Source: Entomortierella parvispora
Taxonomy: Eukaryota; Mortierellomycota; Mortierellomycetes; Mortierellales; Mortierellaceae
Direction: 5' to 3'
Assembly (NCBI GenBank): GCA_963573315.1
Contig: OY752142.1
Coordinates: 1,860,001 to 1,924,000, forward strand
Length of the DNA stretch: 64,000 nt
Position numbers and translations under genes: made by a program. Position 1 is the stretch's first letter; each line of letters starts with the position of its first letter. This document shows positions 10,209 through 22,618 of the stretch, piece after piece. Under the pieces are notes generated by a model. It saw only the letters and a list, made by a program, of their open reading frames with translations, had not been told where the DNA came from and made no database searches.

Positions 10209-10281
10209 TGGAGGACCTGGGCATCGATCCCAGTGCCTCTCGCATGCTAAGCGAGCGCTCTACCATTTGAGCTAGACCCCC
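10209..10281 (-). tRNA. tRNA-Ala (anticodon AGC)
   Basis: A 73-nt cloverleaf on the minus strand. Acceptor GGGGGUC pairs with GUCCUCC and includes the alanine identity pair G3:U70. D stem is GCUC/GAGC, anticodon stem CUCGC/GCGAG with loop UUAGCAU, variable loop 5 nt, T stem CUGGG/CCCAG, discriminator A. Box A (TAGCTCAAATGG) and box B (GATCGATGC) fit the Pol III consensus, and TTTT lies 4 nt beyond the 3' end. There is no intron. Oddities are a U6:U67 mismatch and A instead of U at position 54, so reduced function is possible. Confidence 0.9.
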
Positions 10282-11079
10282 GATTTTGAACGTATCAAGT
10301 CGAGCTGTGATTGGCTCGATTTTTGGTGTTCAGATATCAACTTCGGATTTTTGATTGAATATATATCCTAAAAATAATGAGAGCCCGGAGAACTCTTGAT
10401 AGAGCTATCTAGGGCCCCGCAAATGGTGTCCATGATGATCTTTGGCAAAAATAAAGCACTCCGGTGAAAAAATCAGTCGATTTGGATGAATTTTGAGGGA
10501 GAAAACTCGAAAATTGGTTAAATACCAACAGATCGGACATACCTGTATCACTGATTCGTTTCAGGAAAAGAGGGAACTGAAAGCCAAAACCCGCGCTACA
10601 CTTACTCGATTTTATTCATTGGATTTTCGTGTGGACAGTAGTTTTTGCCACAGCGATGCGCCGAGATTGTGTAATAAGATGAGTCGAGAGGACCGTGAGG
10701 ACTACAGAGCCCAAAAGGAAAGAAAGTGGCGGTGGAGCAGGTTCAGGATAAAAGACTGGAGAGAGACACGCGTAGAAACTGTGGCGCGGGACATAAGCGG
10801 ACAGTGTGAGAAAATACAGAAGGAAAAAGAATGAACATGAAAAGGGCAAAAAGAAATAAAAGGGGTTCGCTCTTCCAGTAGGCGTCTTCAAAAGTCAACG
10901 GCTCTCACTCAAAGCAATCGATTATGTTGTATGGGTAATGGTCTGTCGCTAATATCAACTTCCTTTTAATTCCTCTCGTGTCAAGTTGTCATCAAAAACT
11001 ACTGCTATTCTAGAAAAAGTTATGAGCGGATAAAAGCCTCGAGCAGGCATTTTTATTTCTGTGGGTTATATACTGTCAA
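10282..11079. other. Intergenic region, no supported gene
   Basis: Contains one 113-codon plus-strand frame (10493-10834) made largely of Arg, Lys and Glu with no family resemblance. I treat it as spurious. The distal part is the 3' flank of the minus-strand reductase gene. Confidence 0.4.
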
Positions 11080-12225
11080 TTACAAAGTTGCAACCTCCAC
11101 ATAGACCTTTCCGTGGTACTTGCCATCGAGGTAATCCACAAAGGATTTGGCGGCATTGTCAAGACCCTTCACGACAGTCTCCTGTTGAGCAGGGATCTCA
11201 CCGTTCTCGATCAATGGTCCAATTGTCTTCCAAAGCAAAGGGAATTTGTCCAGATGGTGATAGGCCGTGAATCCATTGATCGTCAAGGCCTTTCGGATGA
11301 TCAAGCCAAGGTTCTTGGTCACGTAGGGGGTTTTCGCAGTCGATTCCGAGATAATGCCGAGGGCAACCACTTGTCCATTGACCTTGAGTTTCTCCAGCGC
11401 AATATCCAGAGTCTCTCCGCCGACAAGATCAAAGTAGATGTCAATACCATCCTTCGCGATCTTGGAAAGCTCAACTCGGGTATCTTGGGTCTTGTAGTTG
11501 AAAGCGGCATCGACGCCAATGTCCTTGAGCAAGTACTGGACCTTATCATTCGAGCCAGCGCTGCCAATGACAAAGGCTCCTCCGCGCTTGGCGAGGATAG
11601 CCAGGAAGGAACCGACGGGTCCAGCGGCCGAGGAAATGTACACGACTTGGTCCTTCTTGAACTTGACCAAAGTCTCGACTGCAGCGAACGAGGTGAGCCC
11701 ATTGATACCCAGGACATTCAGGTACTGGGTCAAAGCAATCTTGGGGTTATGGGCATCCGGGATCACAACGTAGGCCCGAAGAGCCGCTGCAGAGACCTTG
11801 GAGTACTGAGCCCAATTGAATCCGAGGCCGAGGACGACAGACTTGACGGGGAAGGCAGGGTTCTTGGATTCGACAACCTCACCGATACCGACACCGGCAA
11901 CGGGCTCGTTCAATGGAGCGGCCTCGTCTCCGCTAAGGAACGAGTAGCGAATATCTATCAGACCAAACAAAGACAGAAGCAATGGATTTTAGTTAACTGT
12001 GAAGAGAGCAAGTAGCCAAACCAAAAAAAAAAAAAATGAGAGTAATTCCAGTGATAGCTTACAAGGATCATGGGCAAGGTAAAGACTGCGAATAATGACA
12101 TCGCCTTCGTTCAGAGTTGAGTCGAGCTCGACAGTGTCAGCTTTGAACAGACTGGTGTCAAAGGCCTCTCCTTTGTTCAAGTAGTTGGCACGGACGATGC
12201 GGTTGTTCTTGAAGTTGGGGGACAT
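11080..12225 (-). CDS. NADP-dependent MDR oxidoreductase (alkenal/prostaglandin reductase-like)
   Basis: Zinc-independent medium-chain dehydrogenase/reductase of the leukotriene B4 12-hydroxydehydrogenase / alkenal double-bond reductase type, which reduces activated C=C bonds with NADPH. Two exons (12063-12225 and 11080-11954; intron 108 nt) give 345 residues, the normal length for the family. The nucleotide-binding loop reads SSAAGPVGSFLAILAK (about 162-177). LNVLGINGLTSFAAV just before it and DGIDIYFDLVGGETLD after it are family landmarks. The substrate cannot be told from sequence, and such enzymes often detoxify reactive aldehydes and ketones. A minus-strand TATA box lies about 135 nt upstream. 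The leader carries a (GAGT)n microsatellite. Confidence 0.92.
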
Positions 12226-12264
12226 TGCTGTTGTTGGGCGGGCGATGGGTGGGAGCTCGTGTAA

Positions 12265-12302
12265 GAGTGAGTGAGTGAGTGAGTGAGTGAGTGTGTGTGT
12301 GT
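12265..12302. repeat. (GAGT)n/(GT)n microsatellite in reductase leader
   Basis: Seven GAGT units run directly into a GT run, lying 40-77 nt upstream of the reductase ATG, so probably in its 5' untranslated region. Confidence 0.9.
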
Positions 12303-12358
12303 GAAGAAGATGATGTGGAATGAGTTGGGAATATTTTTTTGTGGAGAGAACTGGAGTG

Positions 12359-12365
12359 TTTTATA
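12359..12365 (-). promoter_or_regulatory. TATA box of the MDR reductase gene
   Basis: TATAAAA on the minus strand, 134 nt upstream of the ATG at 12225. Confidence 0.5.
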
Positions 12366-13744
12366 GCAGATCCCATGCCCTCTTGGCAGGCAAAGAAGAT
12401 AAGGGTGTGAAAAGAATGGATTGGTTCAAACAGAGTCCAACGAGCATGGTCCAAGTGTTCGCACATTCGCACACAAGATTTCGAACAAACAAAGCGAGTA
12501 CGCGATCGCTGGGTCCAATTGGTCATCAGCGGAGAAGATGATAAATCAAAAAACGGACGCGTCGCCCCGTGCGAGTGTGGTGCAAGTGTGTACAAAATTG
12601 GCGGGAAATTGCGCAGTCTGGGGTAAAAGTTGCGCCTTCTTTTGGCTTCATGTCAACTTTGCTGGTTTTTTGAGTTTTTTTTTTCCGTTTATCCATCTGC
12701 GCAGTTGTGCGATATATGTGCAAGTAGACCGTGCCGAACTGCTTCGCCCACGGTTCCCAAGGAAGGGTGACGTGTCTATCGTATGCAAAAGGAAATAAAG
12801 GCAGATACACGTCGTTCACCCACGGCACTGCGCAATGGCTCTCCATTTGCCTCCCAAGAAAGGAAATAGAACAACCCTCCAGGGAGGCAAAGTCTTTATT
12901 TTAGGTCGAAGGATCTGCAGTCTTGCCCACATTTAGACAAGACCCAGTAAGGACACGCGTAGCCGGCGTTCCTATGTTGCTTGATCATTCTCACCTCAAG
13001 ATCCTCAAGTACAGGCTATTACTCATCATGGAGGCTCACCTAGGGCCACAGCACCCTGCTCTCTCTAACGCCGAGGTTAGGACACAACAAGCTAAGGAAG
13101 GTTCCTAATATTTGGACCTCCTCACTTTCTCTCTCAAGACCAGCGGCGTCGTTATTCTGCCGCGGTGCATCGTTTTGCTGAACGCTCCAACAAAGAGGAT
13201 TGACCAAACATATCAAAAGAGAAATGTAGTACGCGATACGACCCGCATCCCCTCGACCACTAAGATAGACACCAGAGATGTATTGTTCGACAGCGGCGAT
13301 AACTTCCACAGCCACCCAGCTGCACTTTGATCCAAAAGCACATCCTCAGATATTCTTACAGATCTCTCCAGTGTTTTCAGGTCTGGTGCCAGAGCAGATA
13401 TTCCAACCTGTGGTCCAGAGTAGGTAAGTTTTTCCTGATGGTCAGGCGAAGGATCTTGTTAATAACCGTTACCCATTCTCCGGCGCTTCCCAGAGCAAGA
13501 AGAATTTGAGGCAGACTACACGAGTTCTAACGTGGTGCCAAGGGTCTCGACAGTTACCATACCAAAGTATATATCCATCCCATCCCATCCGTACTTCTTT
13601 AATTCTACTCAAGTGTCCTTGCTTTTGCAATTGAGTTCAACATCCACACCATCATCATTTAGACAGTTTGTCTCGTCTACCAATGCTCCTTTCTTCTTCC
13701 TTTGAGAACTCAAGACACCTGAAGGATGATTGTAATAAAGTGAA

Positions 13745-16700
13745 CTATTTAACCTTGTGGCGATTGAGTAACTTCATCAGTGTGAAGGAAATCACGTTCC
13801 ATCCCTAAATTGAAGAAAAAACAAAAGTGAAGCAAGGTGGTAAGCTGTTAGAGCTCTTGCTTCTCTTGTTTGTAATGACCATAAACCTTGCAGCCACATC
13901 TATCATTTTTGATTCTTTCTTACCAGACCAATGTAGAACATTGACATGATGGCGTTCTCGTAGTGCTCGAAGGCATACATATCCCCGAGATTGTTGTGTG
14001 CCAGCTCGTTATAACTAGCAATGTTTTATCAGAATGAGTGCGTGCGTTTCCCGTTAGCTTTCTGCAAATCCTCATTGCAGTATGACAAGAAAAGTCCCGC
14101 GGTAAACTTACTTGCGAGAAGACATCTCTTTCAAATAAAAAGCCTCTACACCCCAGCGAGGCGCGCTGACTTGCCAAACCCAGCGGACAGAGCTGTATCC
14201 AGAACTGTTCATCACCTTCCAAAGATGAGGAGCAGTTCCACTCAAAACCAGAGCCCATGCAAGAGACATTCCAGTGCCTGTCAATCCAAACATCGGCCGT
14301 CCAACAACGGAGGAGACAAAGTAGCCCATCGCAAACGCGTTGATGTACAGCAACAGGATCACTAAGAAGAGTGAGCTCAATTGTTGTCGATATGCGAAAA
14401 AGAAAATAAAAGCTCCGGTGTACATGCAGGCTAGAAAAAATAGAAGAGACGTGTCAGATTTCGAACGCAGGCTCAATAAAAGCAAGAAGGAGGGGGGTTC
14501 GTGTGTACCAGCGACGATCATTCGAGGGACATCGGCAAGAACTTTGGCCAAATAGTAAGGAAGGGTGGGCATGCCTGCGGACGTATCTCGCCAGAAGACG
14601 GCTATCAGTGTGTTCATGAAAAGGACGTGTACCAGCATGGGTGGTAAGTGTCATCTTTCAGTGTAAAACATGGCAAATGATAAAAGTGCCCACCTTTCTC
14701 GTCACCAAACGTCGAAGCACCAACACTGATGCCGGCAAAGAACACTCCAAGAGACATAAACATGCCAACATAACGAATATCGTCTGATGGGGTAGCGCAG
14801 GCCAACTGAATGGCAACCGGGGCCATTGCGCAAATTTCAGCTGGTTGACGAGCTACAACATGAGAGGACACGAGAAACTGGCTTAGCAAAGGATCCTTTT
14901 TGATTCAAAATGAGATGATGGTGGAACCAAGTGTTGTGTGCACTTACGGATGTACATCAAGTCTTTAGACGCAAAGGAGACACAGAGTCCACAAGCCAGA
15001 TGAAGGGATTGATCTGATAAGAACCCAATTTGAGAGCGATAGTTCTGAAGACAAGCACGTTTGAAGCTATCCAAAATATAACATATGAGTCTATTGTTGA
15101 GTATCGCAACGCGACGCAAGTACTGAAGACCATTGTTATCATACCATAAGATGAATACGCTTCCAAAGGAAGGAGTTTCACGAACAGGATCTTTCTCACC
15201 CGTAAACTTGCACCGAATACTCCAGAGCCAATGAGCCATCTCATCGGTTACGTCTCGGACCCAGTAAGAGGCATCAGCCCACGTCGAAATAAACGACATA
15301 CGAATTGAGGTCAAGATGCCCTGTTGAGTATTCCTGAGTGTTTCAGCACTGTCGCGCGTGTCTGTAGAAGAACCCGCCAGATTTGAAATCGCGACGCTAA
15401 AAGTAGGGGATTGTGGACGAGAAGGCTGGTGGAGGGCCATGGTAGACACGCATTCAAGCTCCTGTTGTGGCAAAGACTTTTCAGAGTTGTCTCGTTCGTG
15501 GGGGTACAAAACCGATTGTCTCAATGATCCCTGAGGTAGCTGAGCTGACTGAGTGGGTGATCCTTCTGCAGATCCATCGTTAGACAAACGGACGGTTATC
15601 ATGGTGTCACTCTCATGGATGGCGCGCTTTTCCAAGTTCTTCGCAAGGGCTCTGCTTTTGCAATGTGTTTCCCACTCATTAAACAACTCCCGGGTGCGTT
15701 CTCTGGGAGTTTTGGGCCTTGTGTTTTCCTGTTGATCGTACAAAATGTCTTCATCCTGACTGTCATAGCCGTTGCCTCTCCGGGTCATCTTCTCAACTCT
15801 ACCAGCAGCCAGTGCTATAAAGAAATCTGCGGGACTTTCGTCGTCAGGCATGGGGTAGCCAATGCTTTCGAAGTAATGTGCCGCCTCGTCCCTTGAACCA
15901 GAGTACACGACACGACCTCCAGATCCCAGAAGGAGCAAATCGTCGAATTGGTTGAAAGCATGAGGTGATGGCGAATGAACTACTGCCGCCACTGTCAAGA
16001 ACTGCTCCTGCGCAATCTGCTTTAGCAGCTTGCACACCTCGAGAGATGTGGCAGAGTCGAGACCTGATGTAGGCTCGTCCAAAAACAAGATGGAGGGCGA
16101 CGCCACAAGTTCCATTCCGATATTGACACGCTTCCTCTCGCCTCCAGAAATACCACGTGTTTCAACATCTCCAATAGGGTTGTCCATGATGTGGCCCAAG
16201 CCCAAAAACTGAATCACTTCCAAAACTTTGAGACGCTTCTCATTGTGGCTCATGTGCACAGGCTGTCTCATTCTTGCAGAGTGCTTCGGACATTCATCAC
16301 AGAGACAAACGATTAGTTCTTTTCGCCGCTGTAAATGCCCAAAATTCAGTATATTCCAAGATCGTCAAGACAGACTTGTGCATACCATAAGAATCTCGCG
16401 GACAGACAAGTCCGATAACATCACATCCTCTTGGGGCACAAATCCGATGAGTTTCTTCCAGAGACTAAGAGTCTGCTCCTTGCCATTAACTTTGATGCTA
16501 CCATCCGTCTTGGCCACTTTTCCAGCCAGAATAGACAAGAAGGTGGTCTTTCCTGCCCCAGAAGGTCCCATAACTGCGCATGTTCTGCCGGTAATTAATC
16601 TTCCACTGATATTCTAAACTCGTTGGGGAGGCGCGATCGTCAGAAAAGACCATTTCAACAGTTTAAAAGAGCATTTGCATTTTTTTTGGTACCTTAATGA

Positions 16701-18111
16701 TGTCGACTCCAGTGGGCAACGTCAATCCCAATTCCTCGAATCGAATGTCAAAAGATCGCTCAGCCTTTGGAAGACTCATCGTGCTGACGTTCATATTTCC
16801 TGCCGCCGCAGCTGCCAGGGCCAAGCTTCGATGGCTAGTCCGACCAAAGTCCAATCCAGTCTCTCGATCTCGAGCCTGCTGAGATCCAATCATCATGGCC
16901 TTTCGTTGATCCTCCAAGATGATGGACTGGGCCAGTTGAGCGGCTTCCTTTTTTTGACGTTTCTCATTGGCGAGATCATCACTGTTGTCGCCCAGCTCTC
17001 GTAGCCGTTGTCGATATCGAAGTCGTTGAGCTCTGAATATCCTCTTCTTGACCGCGAAGACACTCATCACCATCAAGGCGAACGCAAACAAAATCGCTCC
17101 TAGACCATATTTTTCAACAGCCGTGGATCCTCGAGGACAAAACGCCAAAAAGTTGCAAGGGAGCTATATCAGAAGTGTGAGAAGAAGTATAATGGATTGA
17201 CGACGTTAGTGGGTTGCAGACGATGAGCACTTTGTGATTCACCGGACAACTTTTGCTCTGTGAATATTTCAATATTTACCGCGCGGGTAGAGGCAAGTGG
17301 GCAAAAGTAGCCAGCAGGACAAATCTCGATCGTCTTTGTGTCTGAACTGCAAAGATAGCCTTTGCAGCACAGCGTCGGCTGAGCTGTATTCGCAGGGCAA
17401 TAGAATCCTGGAAGACAGGGAACAGACACATTGGGGGCCACGCAAAAGTTTCTACGTTGTAGTTGTTGTTGTCCGGGCATGTCAGTAGAGGGTTGCGATT
17501 TGGCCAAGATTCTATTCTTACAAGCGTTGATGATGTGGAGTGATTGATATTTACCCAGCCTCGCACTCCCACACCAAACCAGAGGCAGTGTCATCAGACG
17601 TGGTTGGGGTGCCAGCCACAGGGCATCCTAGAAGATCGGGCTATTTGTTGCAAGGATGGTGAGGTAGAGTCATTACACACGCGCCACGCCAGCAGGCTTG
17701 ATCGGATCCCAAACGCGCGCGACTTACTGCTGACGGGTCCTTGAATGTATTCATCGTATACAAGAAGCTAAAGACACTCTTCTGAGGTTCAAAATCCAAG
17801 GGGAGATCTGAGAGTAGATCGGTCCTCGTCTCTTGAGTGTGGAATTCATTGATGATGCGCTGCAACTGCTCCAGGCTTAGTTCCTTTGGAAACTTGAGAC
17901 CCGCGGGCAAGGGGGTATGAGCAAGTTTGTTTAAAGTTTCCATGTCGAATGGAGCCTGTGCCAGGGACTTTTGAGATCCGCGTTGGGGTTGGAGATATTG
18001 ACTGCTGCTCTCAGTAACCCTTTTGTGGCCGAGGCCACCATTCTTCTTCCCGTCAGCCTTTTTGTCCCTTTGGAGAGGTTCGGTGTCCTCCTGTTCGACG
18101 CTGCTTCCCAT
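13745..18111 (-). CDS. ABCG-family half transporter, Adp1-like
   Basis: ATP-driven membrane transporter of the White/ABCG type, closest in layout to yeast Adp1. Twelve exons join in frame to 1106 residues: 17728-18111, 17555-17640, 17280-17451, 16693-17163, 16386-16613, 15145-16283, 14948-15066, 14694-14852, 14509-14601, 14112-14430, 13924-14014, 13745-13804. Order: a polar N-terminus, a Cys-rich segment with GFYCP and GYFCP repeats (about 140-225), one membrane helix (about 234-252), and the nucleotide-binding domain with Walker A GPSGAGKT (387-394), signature ISGGERKR (492-499), Walker B ILFLDE (512-517) and H-loop VVHSPSP. A long Ser/Gln-rich linker and the ABC2 membrane domain follow, ending FTLMKLLNRHKVK. 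The 78-nt intron 15067-15144 is a multiple of three with no stop, so retention would keep the frame. The substrate is unknown. No signal peptide is seen ahead of the Cys-rich part, so a 5' exon may be missing. Confidence 0.93.
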
Positions 18112-19242
18112 GGCAGATGGCAGTGGACGTCTCAGTAAAAATAAGAATGGAGTAAAGCTTCAAATATACGAGATGGCGCCGTCGATCGACAGTGTGAAAG
18201 CTGTTGACAGGTGCGGGGGTTTGATGATGGCGGCGGAATGATCGGGAGGAGAGTGACAACAAGGTTACAGAGTGGGGGTGCTGGGAGCTGTTCCTCAGGG
18301 GGAAAAAAGGATCGCCAGAAAGAGAGAGAGAGTTTGCTGAGGAGCCCTGATGCGACCCTGAAGCAACAAGAAAGAAAAGGGGACAGAAATGACAGAAATG
18401 AATAGACAGAGAGAAAGAGAGAGAGAGTTGGTGTACTCGAATATTGGGATGGAAGGAAGGCAGAAAAGGAGCTGAGAGAGAGGAAGGTGGGGGGCCAAAG
18501 AAGGCGTGGGTCACTGGCAGGGCTGAAGGGAATGAATGCACGGCGGCAGTGATAAGGGCCCTCCTCAGTCGTCAGCCGAGGCGTGTGTGCTTTGAAGTGT
18601 GTGTGCGTGTGCGTGTGCGTGTGTGAGAGTGTGTGCTTCAGAGTGTGCTTCAGAGTGTGCAATGTGTGTGTGTTCGTGTGGACACGACGCGTTCCGCTCT
18701 GTGCTGAAAAGGAGGGAATGGGCGGAGCGCGTCTATCGAGCATCTGGACCCCTTAATGATCAGTGTGAGTGTGTGTGTGGAACACAGAGATGGTGTGGGG
18801 TGGGAGACGAGTTGGGTAAGGCAAGATGGATGGATGCACAGCGAATGGAGGGACATACATGCGCGCATTGTTTCTTTTGGTTATCGTCTGTCTCTGACCC
18901 CTGCTGGTCTTTGGCTTGAAGAGAAAGGACAGAGCATGACTGGCAATGGGCGCACACAGCACTCACATCCAAGAGAGTCTGAGCAATGCATGTTCCCCTG
19001 TCCCTTACACCAATCCCACCCAACCAACAATCGTCTTCCTCATCCACAGCTGTGGTTACTCTCTCCTCTCTCCTCTCTCCTCTCCCCTCTCCCCTCTCCT
19101 CCCTCCTGCTCCACTCCCCTCATCCGTCCTTCCTTCTCGCGCGTGTTTGCGAGCGAGCCAGAAAGAGAAAAAAAGAACAACTGCGATAACGACGCCCCAT
19201 TCGGAATCTCCCTCACCTCCTTCCCCAGCCTTATCCGCGTGG
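18112..19242. other. Divergent promoter region, microsatellite-rich
   Basis: About 1.1 kb between the ABC transporter (-) and the PX protein (+). It holds GA-rich DNA (18320-18480), a TG-rich tract (18597-18672) and a CT-rich tract (19057-19115, repeated CTCTCCTC). Frames here are low-complexity translations of these tracts. Confidence 0.5.
18597..18672. repeat. TG-rich microsatellite with an internal 12-bp repeat
   Basis: Repeated GTGTGCGTGTGC units are followed by two copies of GTGTGCTTCAGA and more TG dinucleotides. Confidence 0.8.
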
Positions 19243-22200
19243 ATGGGTGCAGACCTGCGAACTTCTGCCAGAGACTTGTTGACACTGGCGCAGAAAGCGA
19301 GCAGTAAGTGTGTGGACAATAAAGGGGTTCCTTTCTTGCCTCGCTTTCCCCTGACTGCGACGGTTGCGATGCACTGCATACCTCAGTCTCGACCAATGGA
19401 CTGACGGACATCTTGCCATTCTATTTGCTTGCGACATTTCAGCATTACTACAGCGCAAGAGCGACCTGATTCTAGCAGAAATTGAAGATGCCGATTTGTC
19501 CTTGGCACCTGATGTTGAAGCAATGCGTTCGGAGCAATGCCAACAAGGTAAGGACGAAGCAAAAATAGTCTTGCTCGATACCACACCACGGTGCATCATC
19601 ACAGGAAAAACGAACGGAGCGGATTCAAAATCCAAATGCCAATTCATTTTCTATCCCCTGCAGCTATAGACTTGCGCCGAAACGTGTGGGAGACCAGCAA
19701 ACGACTAAAGGGCGCGTTAGAGCATGTCGAGGATATCGAGGACGAGGATGAACCTCGCATCTTGCGAGAGCCCATGGAGGAGTTACAGAAACTTGTTCGG
19801 GAGGCCCTCAACAGTAAGAGATGGTCTAGGGTCTTCTTGCGTTCAGTCTTTGATTTGAGTTAAAGGCTGACAAAAACATCTTTTGTATTGCAGTCACCTC
19901 TGATCCAGAAGCGAGAGCCTTGTTGCAGAATAGCAAAAAAGTTCAAAAGAGCGGCACACCAACACTATCGGCTTCTAGACCAGATCCCTCGCGTTCGCTC
20001 CCTGTCCCAGCAGGCTTTGTGTCAGGATCAGGATCGATGATGCCAGGAACACCACCTCTTGCAGGATCCGTCCATCGGCACCCATTGGGTCTTTTCTCTA
20101 CATCGCCAAAGTTCACAGCGCAATCGCCTTTTTCCTCGCCTGGGCGTACCCAAACGACCCGCCTTTCCATGTTGACAGACATTGCATTAAATGATCCCCT
20201 TTCTTCCCCTCTTACTTCGCCCACCCCTACTCAGAAAAGTCCCGAGGCTTTACTCTCCACTCTCAAGCCATCTATGGTTTCGACATTGACATCAGTCAGT
20301 GACGGGCCGCTGTCTATAGCAACCACTACTACCTCTGCCCCCAACAAGCCGACGACAAAGAGCACGCAACCAGACCACTCACTGTACTCTTCAGCAACAT
20401 CGTCATCTCTCTCATCTGCGACATCATTCTCAACTCCAATAACATCTCCGTTAGATGCGCCCTTTAGTCCTCCGACGGCGTCTTCATTCAAGTCTCGGCA
20501 GAGTGCAGAGCAAGACAGAACAGCAAGCCCTAGGACCGAAACTCTTCCTAGCCCACCGCAGCAACGACGTGTGCCCAGAGGACTGTTTTCACCTTCATCC
20601 GTACTTCAAGAGTCCAGGACAGTCGATCAACATTCAGTGCCCCATTCAGCGACATCAGCGCCGTGGCCTAGCAGGAGTATCGATGGACAGGATACAACCA
20701 TGTCTGAGGAACCCCTTGCATCGTTGCCCAGCCATATCCACGCCTCCAATGAGGCGTTCGACGAGAGACAGGACTCACCAACAGGTCGAGCAGCAGTAGT
20801 AACACCTCCACCGCCGCCTCAAACTGATTTGTCACACTCGGAATCTAGAAGCCCGGTCTCTCCAAAGTCACAAAGGACGCAAACCAGACCCTTACCCATT
20901 CAGACCACCAGTCCCGCGGCTCGCGCTACACACAGGTCGCGGACACGTCCTGATGAGTCTGAAGAAGAAATTTCGCAGTTAGCGCGAGACCTTGACAAGG
21001 CAATGAATCCCACGCCGACAGATCCGGTGCCACAGCCGTATTTTTTGCAAGGAAAGGGACTTTTGCAAAGAATTCCGAGCCAAGTTTCAATGGACGATGG
21101 ACTGTTGAACGAGGAACGGGACAACAATCAGCCTTCGGAGGTAACAGATGGCGAGTAAATACTATCCAGGTGGTCTCTTCTTTTTATTTATTTATTCACA
21201 CTTTGTGTTCTCTACTTCAATAGGAATCTGAAGAATTTGATGACCAAGACAGTTTCCAGCGAGGAAGTGGTTCGTTGAGACGACAGCGATCGGGGGGCAG
21301 GCGACGTTTCCGATTTGCAAGATCGCGGTCCAGGAATAGATCCAGGACGCGAGGCGAGACCCGTAGCAAACCAGCGCTGGCGCCTATCGATATGGGCAGT
21401 TCAGGCACGCTCGCCTCTTCTGCCTGGCCCTTTGACCACCCATCGCCTGCATTGGTCTCGGTCAATGCACTGGAGCAACAGCGTCGTCAAGGACGATCTC
21501 GGTCGCGGTCTCGCTCCCGTTCACGGCGACCCTTGTCAGCTTCACCTCCGCCGCAATTTCCATCAACGCAACTGAGTCAACGACTTACAAGTGCTGGCCC
21601 ACATTTGCCGTTTGCAGACTCTGTAACGATTGGAAATCCTATTCGCATCGGTCGAGGAATTGGTTCGTTTACAGTCTATACAGTAGCACTGACACTCTGC
21701 GACCCGACTACAGAGACTGCCAGAGCGGCGGATTTAAGCCTTCAGGAGAGCGAGCGGGCGGATGCTCGAAACCAGCAGCAACAACAAGAAACACTTGAGA
21801 GTTCCCAGAGGCGACTTGTTGACTTTGCCAATCGGGCGAATTCAGCACGTGCAGGCCATGTGACTGATCCTTTGGGCGTCGAAAGGACGGAACCAAAACC
21901 GCCCAGCATGGCATCGCTTATGATGACACGATCACTCTCTTTCCCTGGATTGGGACCTTCGGCTGAAAGGCTCTTGATGGATATTCAGCCTTTACCAGAG
22001 GGACAATTTACGCCCGTTGGAATATCTACAGCGCCTTCAGGGCTTGGTGGCAGTTCTGGAAACGCGAACGGAACACCTTTGGCGGCCAAGCGCGTGATCC
22101 AAGTCCGAAAGCGGTATTCCGATTTTGTAACTCTACGATCTCAACTCGTGGAAACCTTTCAGAACCGACGCCGAACTCGAGGTGGCAACAACAGTGGCGG

Positions 22201-22618
22201 TAGTCATGAACAGTCTCGTCGTCGATTGTATTCGGATTCTACGTCGACCTCTACGCCTTCTTCCTTTAGCACAGTGGATCAACCGCGCTATCATCCTGCG
22301 CGGACTCAGAGTCTAGGGTCCTATCAGGAGGACGAGGACGACGAGGAAGATGATAATGTCGACGGCCATTACAGCGATGTAAATTACAATGGTCGACCTC
22401 TGACTTCTGGAACAGCTGTGGCAGGGGTCACACCACTGAGCAGTATCATCCGTGGGTTGCCCAAACTCCCACCGAAGCGGGTCGTGGGTAAATTCCGACC
22501 TGCGTTTGTGGAGAAGAGACGAAGGGAATTAGAGTACTTTTTAGAGTGGGTTGTGGCCCACCCGATAATAGGTGATTGTCCTGTGGTGGTGCAGTGGTTC
22601 TTGGGACCATCCACATAA
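19243..22618 (+). CDS. Large Ser/Pro-rich PX-domain protein
   Basis: Likely phosphoinositide-binding peripheral membrane protein. Five exons (19243-19303, 19443-19547, 19664-19813, 19894-21140, 21224-22618) give 985 residues. The N-terminal 100 residues look helical (LRTSARDLLTLAQKAS, then KSDLILAEIEDADLSL) and match nothing I recognise. A long disordered Ser/Thr/Pro region and an Arg/Ser stretch follow. The C-terminus is a PX fold: a first strand pair near 663-680 (GSFTVYTVALTLCD), KRYSDF near 816, then LPPKRVVGKF and ELEYFLEWVV near 936-965. The PX core is interrupted twice by insertions of roughly 110-130 residues, much longer than usual. Yeast Ypt35-type PX proteins are a possible analogue. 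The start is chosen as the first ATG whose exon phase fits. Confidence 0.85.

Larger units (their letters stand above)
12226..13744. other. Intergenic region, promoter of reductase and 3' flank of ABC gene
   Basis: Contains the reductase leader with its microsatellite and TATA box. From about 12840 to 13560 both strands show short open frames without family resemblance. One minus-strand series around 13330-13500 (for example a segment reading LGSAGEWVTVINKILRLTIR) may be a relic but is broken by stops. No RNA gene was seen. Confidence 0.4.

Noticed and set aside
10493-10834. 113-codon plus-strand open frame
   Set aside because: Arg/Lys/Glu-rich with no family resemblance, no promoter signal and no exon partner; likely chance.
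17512-17554. 43-nt intron in the ABC gene using the AATAG acceptor
   Set aside because: It fits the phase but is very short. The acceptor at 17452 gives a 103-nt intron with a TACTGAC branch site and the better protein join WECEAGNFCV.
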